In this document: piece after piece, positions 1 through 6,857 of the stretch
How the letters are laid out: each line of letters opens with the position of its first letter
Position numbering within the stretch: the first letter of the stretch is position 1
Assembly: GCA_026416315.1 (NCBI GenBank)
Contig: JAOAFK010000096.1
Coordinates: 1-30,905, forward strand
DNA: 30,905 bases
From: Syntrophorhabdaceae bacterium
Lineage (GTDB): Bacteria > Desulfobacterota > Syntrophorhabdia > Syntrophorhabdales > Syntrophorhabdaceae
Direction: 5' to 3'
Notes under the pieces: generated by a model
What the model was told of the DNA's origin: nothing
Databases searched by the model: none
The model's input: only the letters and a program-made list of their open reading frames with translations
Position numbers and translations under genes: made by a program

Positions 1-1
1 G

Positions 2-700
2 CCCCATGACATACCATATATAATTGAACTAATAAAACATGCGAATAATATCCAAATTGAAGGTATAATGAGCCATTTCTCTGCCTCTGAGATACGGGAT
101 GAATACGGTCTAAACCAGATAAAAAAATTCCAGGAAATAATTGATCTTTTCAGAAAAAATAAAATAGAGCCTAAATTCATCCATATGGCAAACAGTGGAG
201 GTATAATAAACTATCCTGAGGCACATTTCAATATGGTGAGGCTCGGGATAAGCCTTTACGGATCTTATCCGGATGCGACAATGAAAAATAAGGTTCAATT
301 AAGACAGGCCATGAAACTCACTTCAAAAATAGCTTTAATCAGAGAATTTTCAGAAGGAAGCTTTTTGAGCTATGGCAGGACATTCAAGACAGAGAGGCCA
401 TCGAAAATAGCATACATACCTGTTGGATATTCTGATGGTTACCCAAGGGCTCTATCCAACATAGGTGTTGTATTGATTAATGATACAAGATGTTGTATTG
501 TAGGAAGGGTATGCATGGATTGGATCCTTGTGGATATAACAGACTGTCCTCATGTAAGGATTGGCGATGAGGTGATTCTTTTAGGATATGGAGATAAAGA
601 GGCCATCACAGCCGATGAAATAGCGGACCTTGAAGGTACAATACCCTATGAAGTGTTATGCAGGCTTTCAAAAAAGATAAAGAGGTGCTATATTGATTAA
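2..700 (+). CDS. alr: Alanine racemase, C-terminal part (5' end outside window)
   Basis: Alanine racemase is a PLP enzyme interconverting L- and D-alanine for peptidoglycan. The reading frame is open from base 2, so the visible 232 residues are the later part of the TIM barrel and the C-terminal beta domain; the N-terminal PLP-lysine region lies upstream. Family signatures are the MSHF segment, HMANSGG, the SYGRTF segment, GYSDGYPR (which in the family carries the second catalytic tyrosine), and VGRVCMDW, part of the substrate-carboxylate region. The end, IPYEVLCRLSKKIKR, matches the usual Alr C-terminus. The ATG at 68 is internal, because recognisable Alr sequence (PYIIELIKHA) precedes it. 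The gene overlaps the next one by 8 bases, suggesting co-transcription with the MCE transporter genes. A cell-wall gene next to an envelope-lipid transporter is compatible but not proof of a shared function. Confidence 0.95.
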   Translation, partial: PHDIPYIIELIKHANNIQIEGIMSHFSASEIRDEYGLNQIKKFQEIIDLFRKNKIEPKFIHMANSGGIINYPEAHFNMVRLGISLYGSYPDATMKNKVQLRQAMKLTSKIALIREFSEGSFLSYGRTFKTERPSKIAYIPVGYSDGYPRALSNIGVVLINDTRCCIVGRVCMDWILVDITDCPHVRIGDEVILLGYGDKEAITADEIADLEGTIPYEVLCRLSKKIKRCYID

Positions 701-1469
701 CCTTTTTGGTTTAGAGAGAATCTTTAACCCCATCAACGGCATATTAAGAGAATTAGGCGGTATGGGTCTCATGTTTTTAAATAGTATCCTTCTTGCCTTT
801 AGAAAGCCTTTAAAATTCAACTATATTTTTAAACAAATGGAATTCATAGGTGTTAAATCCTTGGGTGTTGTGGTGATTACAGGGACATTTACTGGTATGG
901 TCCTTGCTTTGCAATCTTATTATGGATTCAGAAAATTTGGGGCAGAGGGCCTTGTGGGTACTACAGTGGCATTAAGTATGACAAGGGAGTTAGGTCCTGT
1001 CCTTACAAGCCTTATGGTCACAGGAAGGGCAGGCTCTGCCATGGCAGCAGAACTGGGCACCATGAGGGTTACAGAACAGATAGATGCCTTAATCGTTATG
1101 GCCCTAAACCCTATTAAATATCTTGTTACACCACGGGTGATAGCCTCTTTCTTTATGCTGCCGGTTCTCACCATTATTTCTGATTTTGTCGGTATTGTGG
1201 GGGGCTGGCTTGTGGGTGTGAAGCTTCTTGGTATAAATGAAGGGGCATTTATAAATAAGATGGTTAAATATGTGGATCTTGAAGACATATATAATGGGCT
1301 TGTGAAGGCAGCCTGTTTTGGTATTATCTTAAGCGTTGTGGCATGTTATAAGGGGTTTCATACAACAGGCGGGGCTGAAGGGGTGGGAAGGTCCACCACA
1401 GAATCAGTCGTTATTTCGAGCGTCTCAATCCTTGTTGCCGATTATATACTTACTTCATTGATGTTCTGA
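693..1469 (+). CDS. mlaE: MlaE/YrbE-family ABC permease of an MCE lipid transporter
   Basis: Inner-membrane permease (258 residues, normal family length) of an MCE/Mla system that moves phospholipids or other hydrophobic molecules between inner and outer membranes. The conserved MlaE core is clear: TGTFTGMVLALQ near residues 62-73, ALSMTRELGPVLTSLMVTGRAGSAMAAELGTMRVTEQIDAL through about residue 133, then several hydrophobic segments to the C-terminus. The start is TTG at 693, with AGAGGTG 5 bases upstream; no ATG gives a full-length N-terminus. It overlaps alr by 8 bases and is 2 bases from the ATPase gene. Permease, ATPase and MCE protein in this order is the standard arrangement. The direction of lipid movement cannot be read from sequence. 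Confidence 0.95.
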   Translation: MINLFGLERIFNPINGILRELGGMGLMFLNSILLAFRKPLKFNYIFKQMEFIGVKSLGVVVITGTFTGMVLALQSYYGFRKFGAEGLVGTTVALSMTRELGPVLTSLMVTGRAGSAMAAELGTMRVTEQIDALIVMALNPIKYLVTPRVIASFFMLPVLTIISDFVGIVGGWLVGVKLLGINEGAFINKMVKYVDLEDIYNGLVKAACFGIILSVVACYKGFHTTGGAEGVGRSTTESVVISSVSILVADYILTSLMF

Positions 1470-1471
1470 AG

Positions 1472-2227
1472 ATGGATGATAAAAAAACGGCAATCAAGAT
1501 AGTGGATCTCCACAAAAGTTTTGACAGCCAGAAGGTCCTTGACGGTATAAATCTTGAGATACCCCACGGCGAAATAACAGTAATCATTGGAAAAAGCGGT
1601 GGTGGTAAAAGTGTGCTTATGAAACACCTTATAGGCTTACTTAAACCTGATAGAGGTGAGATCTGGATAGACGGACAGGACATTACAAAACTTAAAGAAA
1701 AGGAACTAAACGAGGTGAGAAAAAAATTCGGCATGCTTTTTCAGGAGGCAGCCCTATTTGATTCCATGAATGTTTTAGATAATGTTGCCTTTCCATTGAG
1801 GGAGCACACAAAATTATCTGAAAAAGAAATAGTGCAACTAACAGAGGAAAAATTAAGGAGTGTTGGCCTTGCGGGATTTGGCTACAAGATGCCTTCAGAA
1901 TTATCAGGGGGCATGAGAAAAAGGGTTGGACTTGCAAGGGCATTGATAATGGACCCTGAAATTGTGCTTTTTGATGAGCCAACAAGTGCCCTGGATCCCA
2001 TAATATCCCTTACCATACTTGATTTAATAAAAGAGACACAGGAACGGTTTAAAAAGACGTATGTTGTTATAAGCCATGATATACTTGGTATGTTCAGGAT
2101 TGCCCACAGGGTTGCCATGTTATATAACGGTAAGATCATAGAATATGGAACCCCGAGGGATGTGAAAAAGAGCGAAAAAGAAGAGGTAAAAGAATTTTTA
2201 AAAGCCACGGGAATCCCTGGCTTTTAA
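1472..2227 (+). CDS. mlaF: MlaF-family ABC transporter ATPase
   Basis: Cytoplasmic ATPase (251 residues) powering the MCE transporter. It has Walker A GKSGGGKS near residues 38-45, a Q-loop FQEAALFDSMNVLDNVAFPL, the ABC signature LSGGMRKRVGLARAL, Walker B IVLFDEPTSALDP and the H-loop SHD. The methionine in LSGGM and the Q-loop sequence are typical of MlaF rather than of amino-acid or siderophore importers. The ATG lies 2 bases after the mlaE stop and an AAGA sequence sits just upstream, so translational coupling is likely. The stop is 11 bases before the next start, with a strong AGGAGG between. Confidence 0.95.
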   Translation: MDDKKTAIKIVDLHKSFDSQKVLDGINLEIPHGEITVIIGKSGGGKSVLMKHLIGLLKPDRGEIWIDGQDITKLKEKELNEVRKKFGMLFQEAALFDSMNVLDNVAFPLREHTKLSEKEIVQLTEEKLRSVGLAGFGYKMPSELSGGMRKRVGLARALIMDPEIVLFDEPTSALDPIISLTILDLIKETQERFKKTYVVISHDILGMFRIAHRVAMLYNGKIIEYGTPRDVKKSEKEEVKEFLKATGIPGF

Positions 2228-2238
2228 GGAGGTTTATT

Positions 2239-3243
2239 ATGAACAAGGGTAGACTTTCTCCGGAATTAAAGGTAGGCATAGTGGTGCTTATTGGGTTTAT
2301 CATCCTTTTTTATATGTCCGTTAGGATTGGTAAATACGGTGCATTAGGTGAAAAGGGCTATGAACTAAAGGTGTATCTTGAAAACGCAAACGGCATTGAC
2401 TCAAAATCACCTGTCCTCATAGCAGGGGTTGAGGTAGGTAGGGTGATAAGCGTAAGGCTTGAGAATTTTAAGGCCCTTGTGAGAATTATTGTCAAAGAAG
2501 GGGTCCAGGTGCCTGCTGACAGCACAGTAGCCATCAAGACCCAGGGTGTTCTCGGTGATAAATTCCTCGAGATCATTCCCGGAAAAGATAAAAAGATGCT
2601 TTCTTCAGGGGAAATAATAAAAACAGTTAAAACATCCCCAGACTTTGACGAAATTTTTACCCAGGTGAGCACTGCTGCAAAAAAATTCGGTGATACTATT
2701 GGTGAATTTCAAGGTCTTATCGGCGATAAAGAAAAGGCAAATATAAAGAATAGTATAGAAAATATTCAGGCTATAACAGGAGAATTCAAAGAGATCATCA
2801 AAGAGAACAAACAGGGCATAAATAGTGTGATAGCAAATGCAGATGATGCATTAAAAGGACTAAAAAAGATCGTTGGTGATGTGGAGGCGGGTAAAGGAAG
2901 TCTTGGTATGCTAATAAAGGACGAAAAGCTGTACACCGATGTAAAGGAGACAATGGGTGCATTAAAAAATATTTCCAAGGACATAGAGGAAGGAAAAGGT
3001 TCACTGGGCAAGCTCGTAAAGGATGACTCACTATATAATGAAGCAAGGGATACAGTGAAAAATTTAAAGGATATTACAGATGGTATAATTAAAGGAGAGG
3101 GCACATTAGGCAAGCTTGCAAAGGACGAGAGTCTGTATGTAGAAACAGAGAGGGCAATGAAAAAACTTCAAAAGGGCGCAGAAGGTCTAACAGAGTCGAC
3201 ACCCATTACAATTCTCGGTACGATCTTCAGTTTTATATTTTGA
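2239..3243 (+). CDS. mlaD: MCE-domain protein (MlaD-like) with three C-terminal 34-residue repeats
   Basis: Periplasmic, inner-membrane-anchored lipid-binding subunit of the MCE transporter. A TM helix spans about residues 11-29. The MCE domain follows at about 40-115 (YELKVYLENANGIDSKSPVLIAG, then VGRVISV and TQGVLGDKFLEI). A helical, charged region follows. Residues 202-303 hold three tandem 34-residue repeats, each with a G-(K/E)-G-(S/T)-L-G-x-L-x-K-D-x-x-L-Y core (bases 2842-2943, 2944-3045, 3046-3147). Repeats of this kind occur in other long MCE proteins. At 334 residues it is longer than E. coli MlaD because of this tail. The last residues (ITILGTIFSFIF) are strongly hydrophobic. AGGAGG lies 7 bases before the ATG. 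The TGA overlaps the next gene's TTG (TTGA). Confidence 0.93.
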   Translation: MNKGRLSPELKVGIVVLIGFIILFYMSVRIGKYGALGEKGYELKVYLENANGIDSKSPVLIAGVEVGRVISVRLENFKALVRIIVKEGVQVPADSTVAIKTQGVLGDKFLEIIPGKDKKMLSSGEIIKTVKTSPDFDEIFTQVSTAAKKFGDTIGEFQGLIGDKEKANIKNSIENIQAITGEFKEIIKENKQGINSVIANADDALKGLKKIVGDVEAGKGSLGMLIKDEKLYTDVKETMGALKNISKDIEEGKGSLGKLVKDDSLYNEARDTVKNLKDITDGIIKGEGTLGKLAKDESLYVETERAMKKLQKGAEGLTESTPITILGTIFSFIF

Positions 3244-4526
3244 AACGCCTATTTTTTTTAATTATATTCTTTGTCCCTGTTTACGCCAGTGCATTCTGGC
3301 CACTCATGTGGGAATTAGATGGTGAAAAACATTTTTTAGGACCTATTTTTTCATACAAAAGGGATGAAAAATCAACCGCCCTAACGATAAGGCCTCTTTT
3401 TTCTTATGATTCTCGAGATGGTGGTGTGTATAGATACATTTATCCCCTTGGAAAAAGCACAGAAGAATTCTCCTATTTTGTTCCTTTTTATATGAGAAGA
3501 AAAGAAGATGATAAAGGTTATACATCTATTTTTCCTCTTTTTTGGGGAAAATCAGAAAAAGGGGAATATGCTGGTATATTTCCCATTTATGGACAGCTTT
3601 ACGACAGGTTTAATAAAGATGAGATGGGCTTTTTTCTGTGGCCCATTTATAGCTATTCAGAAACAGATGGTGCAAGAAAGACAAATATCCTGTGGCCATT
3701 TTTTGCTATATACTCTGGCAGGGAGAAGGGCATGAAATTCTGGCCCGTTTTTGGATATAGAGAGGTTGAGGGTGTAAGCAAATCAGGATTTTTTCTCTGG
3801 CCTGTCTTTTTCAAGACAGAGAGGGGATTAAACACAGACGACCCCATTTATTCCTTCTACGCAATTCCTTTCTATATGGATGCAAAATCGAAAAAAAGGG
3901 AGTTTAAGTCCATCATGTGGCCTATATATACAAAGAGCAAGACAGAATATAAAACAGAGTTAGATATATTATGGCCATTATATAAAAAGATTGAAGGTGA
4001 TGACAAAGAGGGATTCAGTCTCTTTCCCATATACACCTATGAGAGAAACGATAAAGATGAAAAATATTCATTCCTGTGGCCTATTTATAGAAGTAATGAA
4101 TGGTATGCTGTAAAAGAGAAAAACATAAATAAGTCGTTTTTTTTGCTGAACAGATATATAGAAGATGAAAATGGCAAATTACAAAACATATGGCCTTTTT
4201 TTGAACACAGAGAAAAGGGGGATGATTACAGTTTTTACTTTCCTTCCATACTTCCTTTTCGGGTAGAGGCTCTTGATGTAATGATAAAGCCTTTGTTGAC
4301 CCTTTATGAGAGAAAGAAAACAGGCGACAAGGTTATAGACAATTTTTTATACGGATTATTTACAAAGGAAGAAACCCCTGAGACATGGAAAACCCGGTTT
4401 GCCTTTCTTTTTGAGATAAAAAAAGACCCTGATGGTGTAGGTTTTGAATTTCTTTCAGGTCTGTTTGGAGTGGATAAAAAAAGGATAAAAATCTTCTTTA
4501 TGCCCATTGAAAGGAGAATAGATTAA
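3240..4526 (+). CDS. Secreted protein of tandem WP(I/F/L)(Y/F) repeats, unknown function
   Basis: I do not recognise a named family. The first 19 residues (MKRLFFLIIFFVPVYASAF) form a clear signal peptide. The rest of the 428 residues carries a recurring short motif, hydrophobic-(W/F/I)-P-hydrophobic-(Y/F), at roughly 15-40 residue intervals: IRPLF, FVPFY, IFPLF, IFPIY, LWPIY, LWPFF, FWPVF, LWPVF, AIPFY, MWPIY, LWPLY, LFPIY, LWPIY, IWPFF and weaker copies. Charged turns (KSEKGE, KEDDKG, EGDDKEG) separate them. Alternating aromatic strands and polar turns suggest an all-beta repeat structure such as a barrel or solenoid in the periplasm or outer membrane. Start TTG overlaps the mlaD-like stop by 4 bases, so the two are translationally coupled. 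This implies a role with the MCE system. That role is inferred from position only. Confidence 0.85.
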   Translation: MKRLFFLIIFFVPVYASAFWPLMWELDGEKHFLGPIFSYKRDEKSTALTIRPLFSYDSRDGGVYRYIYPLGKSTEEFSYFVPFYMRRKEDDKGYTSIFPLFWGKSEKGEYAGIFPIYGQLYDRFNKDEMGFFLWPIYSYSETDGARKTNILWPFFAIYSGREKGMKFWPVFGYREVEGVSKSGFFLWPVFFKTERGLNTDDPIYSFYAIPFYMDAKSKKREFKSIMWPIYTKSKTEYKTELDILWPLYKKIEGDDKEGFSLFPIYTYERNDKDEKYSFLWPIYRSNEWYAVKEKNINKSFFLLNRYIEDENGKLQNIWPFFEHREKGDDYSFYFPSILPFRVEALDVMIKPLLTLYERKKTGDKVIDNFLYGLFTKEETPETWKTRFAFLFEIKKDPDGVGFEFLSGLFGVDKKRIKIFFMPIERRID

Positions 4527-4546
4527 AGAATCAACATAATCTATTC
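4516..4546. terminator. 10-bp inverted repeat between convergent genes; possible bidirectional terminator
   Basis: GAATAGATTA (4516-4525) and TAATCTATTC (4537-4546) are perfect complements separated by 11 bases. The arms contain the 3' codons and part of the stop codon of the plus-strand WP-repeat gene, and the last codons plus stop of the minus-strand phosphofructokinase gene. The stem is AT-rich and has no strong U-tract on either side, so terminator activity is only plausible. Confidence 0.45.
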
Positions 4547-5791
4547 CCTTGCTTCAAATAGATAATAAAACCTCTCTTTAAATGCCTCTGGAGTTAGGTT
4601 TGTCACACGGGCTATTTCTTTTAATCTTTCTGGCTCAAAATCATCCTTTTCAAGCCTTATCATATAGTTTCTTGCCACCTCATATGATTGAGATGTTATA
4701 TCCACGTATCTTACCTTTGCCTTGCCTGTGTTATAATCAAAAAGTTCCACAAACGGGATGGGTCTTATATTACCTTCATAAAAGGCAATCAGGGCACCGG
4801 TTCCACCCTTTAAAAGAAAATGAATGGCACCATAACCTAAATTCCTCGTATACTCTATATCAAATGGTATGGGTTCTGCTGCCCGCAATTCATAGCCTAT
4901 ATTCTTATCCACTATGGTTACATTGATACCAAAGGACTTTAATGTTTCAAGGACAAAGTTTTTAAGAACCCTTCCCAAAAGTATATCGGATAGCCTGAGC
5001 CCACCCTTTTCATCAGTTTCAAGGTCTTCATATTTACTCAGCTCATCCTTATCGAACTTTTCAGATATGCCTTCTGCTATTATGGCAACTCCGTGGTCTC
5101 TACCCATGGATAGTCTCTTTATGATGGATCCTGTAAGAATGTCCGCTGCCTTTTTAAAAGAGAGTTTCTTTTCGGAAAATTCCTCGGGTATCAAAGTAAT
5201 GGTTGCACCTGCTGCCTTGCCGATACCTAAGGCAAGATGGCCTGTATGGCGACCCATGGTTGTAACAAAATACCATCTACCCATAGTTCTCGAATCTTCC
5301 ATGATATTTTTTACTATTTCTACACCAATATGTCTTGCCGTCTGATAACCAAAGGTTGAAAAGCCTCCTGGCAGCGGTATATCATTATCTATGGTCTTGG
5401 GGGTATGCACGACATTTATAGTTCCTCTTGCCTCCTGCTCAATCCACTTTGCCATAAAAAGCGTTCCTTCACCGCCTATTGTAATAAGGTCCGTTATACC
5501 TATCTTCTTTAAAGTGGACATGAGGGTCTTAAAATGCTTTTTCACATCATGGGGTGCGTCACGGGATGTCCTCAATATTGAACCACCTGTTGTATGTAGA
5601 CGGGAAACAAGGTCTATAGTTAAGGGGAGGACACTTTTTGTATCACCTTCGAGGAGAGGTTTAAATCCCCCTACTATACCAACAACCTTTCTTCCATGGT
5701 TTATGGCCTCGATAGTAGCTGAACTTATTACACCGTTTATACCGGGGGCAGGACCTCCGCCAACAACGATACCTATCAGACCTTTATTCAT
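4541..5791 (-). CDS. PfkA-family 6-phosphofructokinase (probably ATP-dependent)
   Basis: Cytosolic glycolytic enzyme phosphorylating fructose 6-phosphate. At 416 residues it belongs to the longer clade of the family. Motifs: GGGPAPGINGVI (11-22), GGEGT (106-110), PKTIDNDIPLPGG (131-143) and MGRHTGHLAL (179-188). In the family a glycine at the GGDG position goes with ATP use, whereas the pyrophosphate enzymes have a second aspartate there; the lysine of PKTIDND occurs in PPi enzymes and in long-form ATP enzymes. The combination here suggests ATP, but the first acidic residue is Glu, not the usual Asp. Start ATG has AAGGGGG about 7 bases upstream. It lies 36 bases downstream of the small basic-protein gene and is probably co-transcribed with it. 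It converges with the WP-repeat gene. Confidence 0.9.
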   Translation of the reverse strand: MNKGLIGIVVGGGPAPGINGVISSATIEAINHGRKVVGIVGGFKPLLEGDTKSVLPLTIDLVSRLHTTGGSILRTSRDAPHDVKKHFKTLMSTLKKIGITDLITIGGEGTLFMAKWIEQEARGTINVVHTPKTIDNDIPLPGGFSTFGYQTARHIGVEIVKNIMEDSRTMGRWYFVTTMGRHTGHLALGIGKAAGATITLIPEEFSEKKLSFKKAADILTGSIIKRLSMGRDHGVAIIAEGISEKFDKDELSKYEDLETDEKGGLRLSDILLGRVLKNFVLETLKSFGINVTIVDKNIGYELRAAEPIPFDIEYTRNLGYGAIHFLLKGGTGALIAFYEGNIRPIPFVELFDYNTGKAKVRYVDITSQSYEVARNYMIRLEKDDFEPERLKEIARVTNLTPEAFKERFYYLFEARE

Positions 5792-5827
5792 AATAACCCC
5801 CTTTTATCATGTATTGCTCTTTGAAAC

Positions 5828-5920
5828 TTATTTTCTTCTTTGGTGTCTTGTCCTTCTTCTCAATTTTTTATATTTGTGTTTTCTTATTTTTTTCCTCCGC
5901 CATTTTAAAACACTTCCCAT
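5828..5920 (-). CDS. Small basic protein like bS22 / AURKAIP1-COX24 family (30 aa)
   Basis: A 30-residue gene starting MGSVLKWRRKKIRKH and ending RTRHQRRK, with more than half the residues Arg or Lys. From memory, the N-terminal MGSV(I/L)K-x-RRK and the C-terminal (K)TRxQRRK patterns are those of the AURKAIP1/COX24-domain small proteins. These include mycobacterial ribosomal protein bS22, which binds the small ribosomal subunit. The start ATG (5920-5918) is preceded by AAAGGAG about 9 bases away plus a nearer AGGA. A TATAAT box lies at 5945-5950 in the correct direction, giving a short leader. The TAA at 5830-5828 is 36 bases before the phosphofructokinase start. The match rests on composition and end motifs; a ribosomal location is a family-based inference. 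Confidence 0.82.
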   Translation of the reverse strand: MGSVLKWRRKKIRKHKYKKLRRRTRHQRRK

Positions 5921-5944
5921 TCTTCCTTTCTCCTTTTATTTATT

Positions 5945-5950
5945 ATTATA
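5945..5950 (-). promoter_or_regulatory. Putative -10 box (TATAAT) for the bS22-like/pfk pair
   Basis: On the minus strand TATAAT ends 24 bases before the ATG of the 30-residue gene, placing transcription start about 18 bases upstream of it. I see no good TTGACA at 16-18 bases; a TG lies two bases upstream of the -10 box. Confidence 0.4.
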
Positions 5951-6057
5951 TACATGTCACTTTATTCGACTTAAATAGCAGTAATCAAATATTCAATTCG
6001 GTTATATTACAAAAAAATTCTACTGTAAGCAATGAAATTGTGCAAATGAATTTATCC

Positions 6058-6086
6058 TTGATTTGATATTCAAAATAGTCTAAATT
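6058..6086 (+). promoter_or_regulatory. Weak candidate promoter for the ThiF/MoeB-like gene
   Basis: TTGATT (6058-6063), 17-base spacer, TAAATT (6081-6086). Transcription would begin about 8 bases before the ATG at 6101, giving an almost leaderless mRNA. That agrees with the absence of a Shine-Dalgarno sequence there. Both boxes are imperfect. Confidence 0.3.
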
Positions 6087-6100
6087 TTCACGACAGATTT

Positions 6101-6844
6101 ATGGATGTTAAATTAACAAAAGAAGAACTCGCTCGATACAAAAGACAGCTCATTATGCCTTCAATTGGTAAAGAAGGTCAGAAAAAGCTTAAAAAAGCAA
6201 GGGTGTTTATTGCTGGTTTTGGAGGTCTTGGCTCCATTTCTTCACAATATCTTGTGGCAGCCGGGATTGGGAGTATAAAGATCATAGACAAAGATGTTGT
6301 GGATATTTCAAATCTTAACCGCCAGATCATCCACTGGACACAAGACATAGGAAAACAGAAGGCACAATCAGGACTCTATAAATTAAAAAATCTAAACCCA
6401 AACTGTAATATTGAAACAATTACAGCAGAATTAAACGAGACAAATGCATTCGAATTGATAGGTAATGTATCTGTTATTGTTGATGCCACAGACAATATCA
6501 AGACGAGAAAGATCCTTAATAAGGTATCTGTTGCAAAATCCATACCTTTTATATATGGTGGTGTTGATGGATTCAGCGGAATGGTCACAACATTTTTACC
6601 ACCTAAAACACCCTGCTTTGACTGTATATTTCCCAGGGATGTTAAAAAGAAAGGCTTAATTGGCGTAATTGGGCCTTCACCTGGCATAGTGGGAACTATA
6701 CAGGCCATGGAGACAATAAAGATAATACTCGGCATTGACGGCACCCTTCAAGGGAGGCTCCTTTATTTTTCAGGAACGGACATGGTTTTCAGAGAGCTGT
6801 CCATAGAAAAAAATCCCGATTGTTCCACATGCGGTCACCGATAA
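6101..6844 (+). CDS. ThiF/MoeB-family E1-like adenylyltransferase without the usual cysteine
   Basis: Enzymes of this family adenylate the C-terminal Gly-Gly of ThiS/MoaD-type sulfur carriers. The 247-residue protein has the N-terminal RYKRQLI element, the nucleotide-binding GFGGLGS (39-45), the D-x-x-x-x-NLNRQ segment (NLNRQ at 71-75), DATDN (128-132) and zinc cysteines C172/C175 and C241/C244. The cysteine aligned with E. coli ThiF Cys184 (before GVxGPxxG) appears to be Lys184 (KKKGLIGVIGPSPG), and the connecting loop is short. Adenylation is therefore expected but a persulfide or thioester step on that residue is not. No ThiS, MoaD or rhodanese gene is adjacent, so the pathway (thiamin, molybdopterin or other) is unknown. 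No Shine-Dalgarno is visible. It converges with recD, 13 bases apart. Confidence 0.88.
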   Translation: MDVKLTKEELARYKRQLIMPSIGKEGQKKLKKARVFIAGFGGLGSISSQYLVAAGIGSIKIIDKDVVDISNLNRQIIHWTQDIGKQKAQSGLYKLKNLNPNCNIETITAELNETNAFELIGNVSVIVDATDNIKTRKILNKVSVAKSIPFIYGGVDGFSGMVTTFLPPKTPCFDCIFPRDVKKKGLIGVIGPSPGIVGTIQAMETIKIILGIDGTLQGRLLYFSGTDMVFRELSIEKNPDCSTCGHR

Positions 6845-6857
6845 TAAAATTAAAATT

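Noticed and set aside
4541..5791. Calling the phosphofructokinase PPi-dependent from PKTIDND
   Set aside because: The PPi-type second aspartate is missing: the site reads GGEGT, which fits ATP use better.
5391..5978. A 195-codon plus-strand open frame over the 5' part of the phosphofructokinase gene and the gap beyond it
   Set aside because: It is antisense to the well-supported phosphofructokinase and bS22-like genes, has a low-complexity hydrophobic C-terminus and no family motif.
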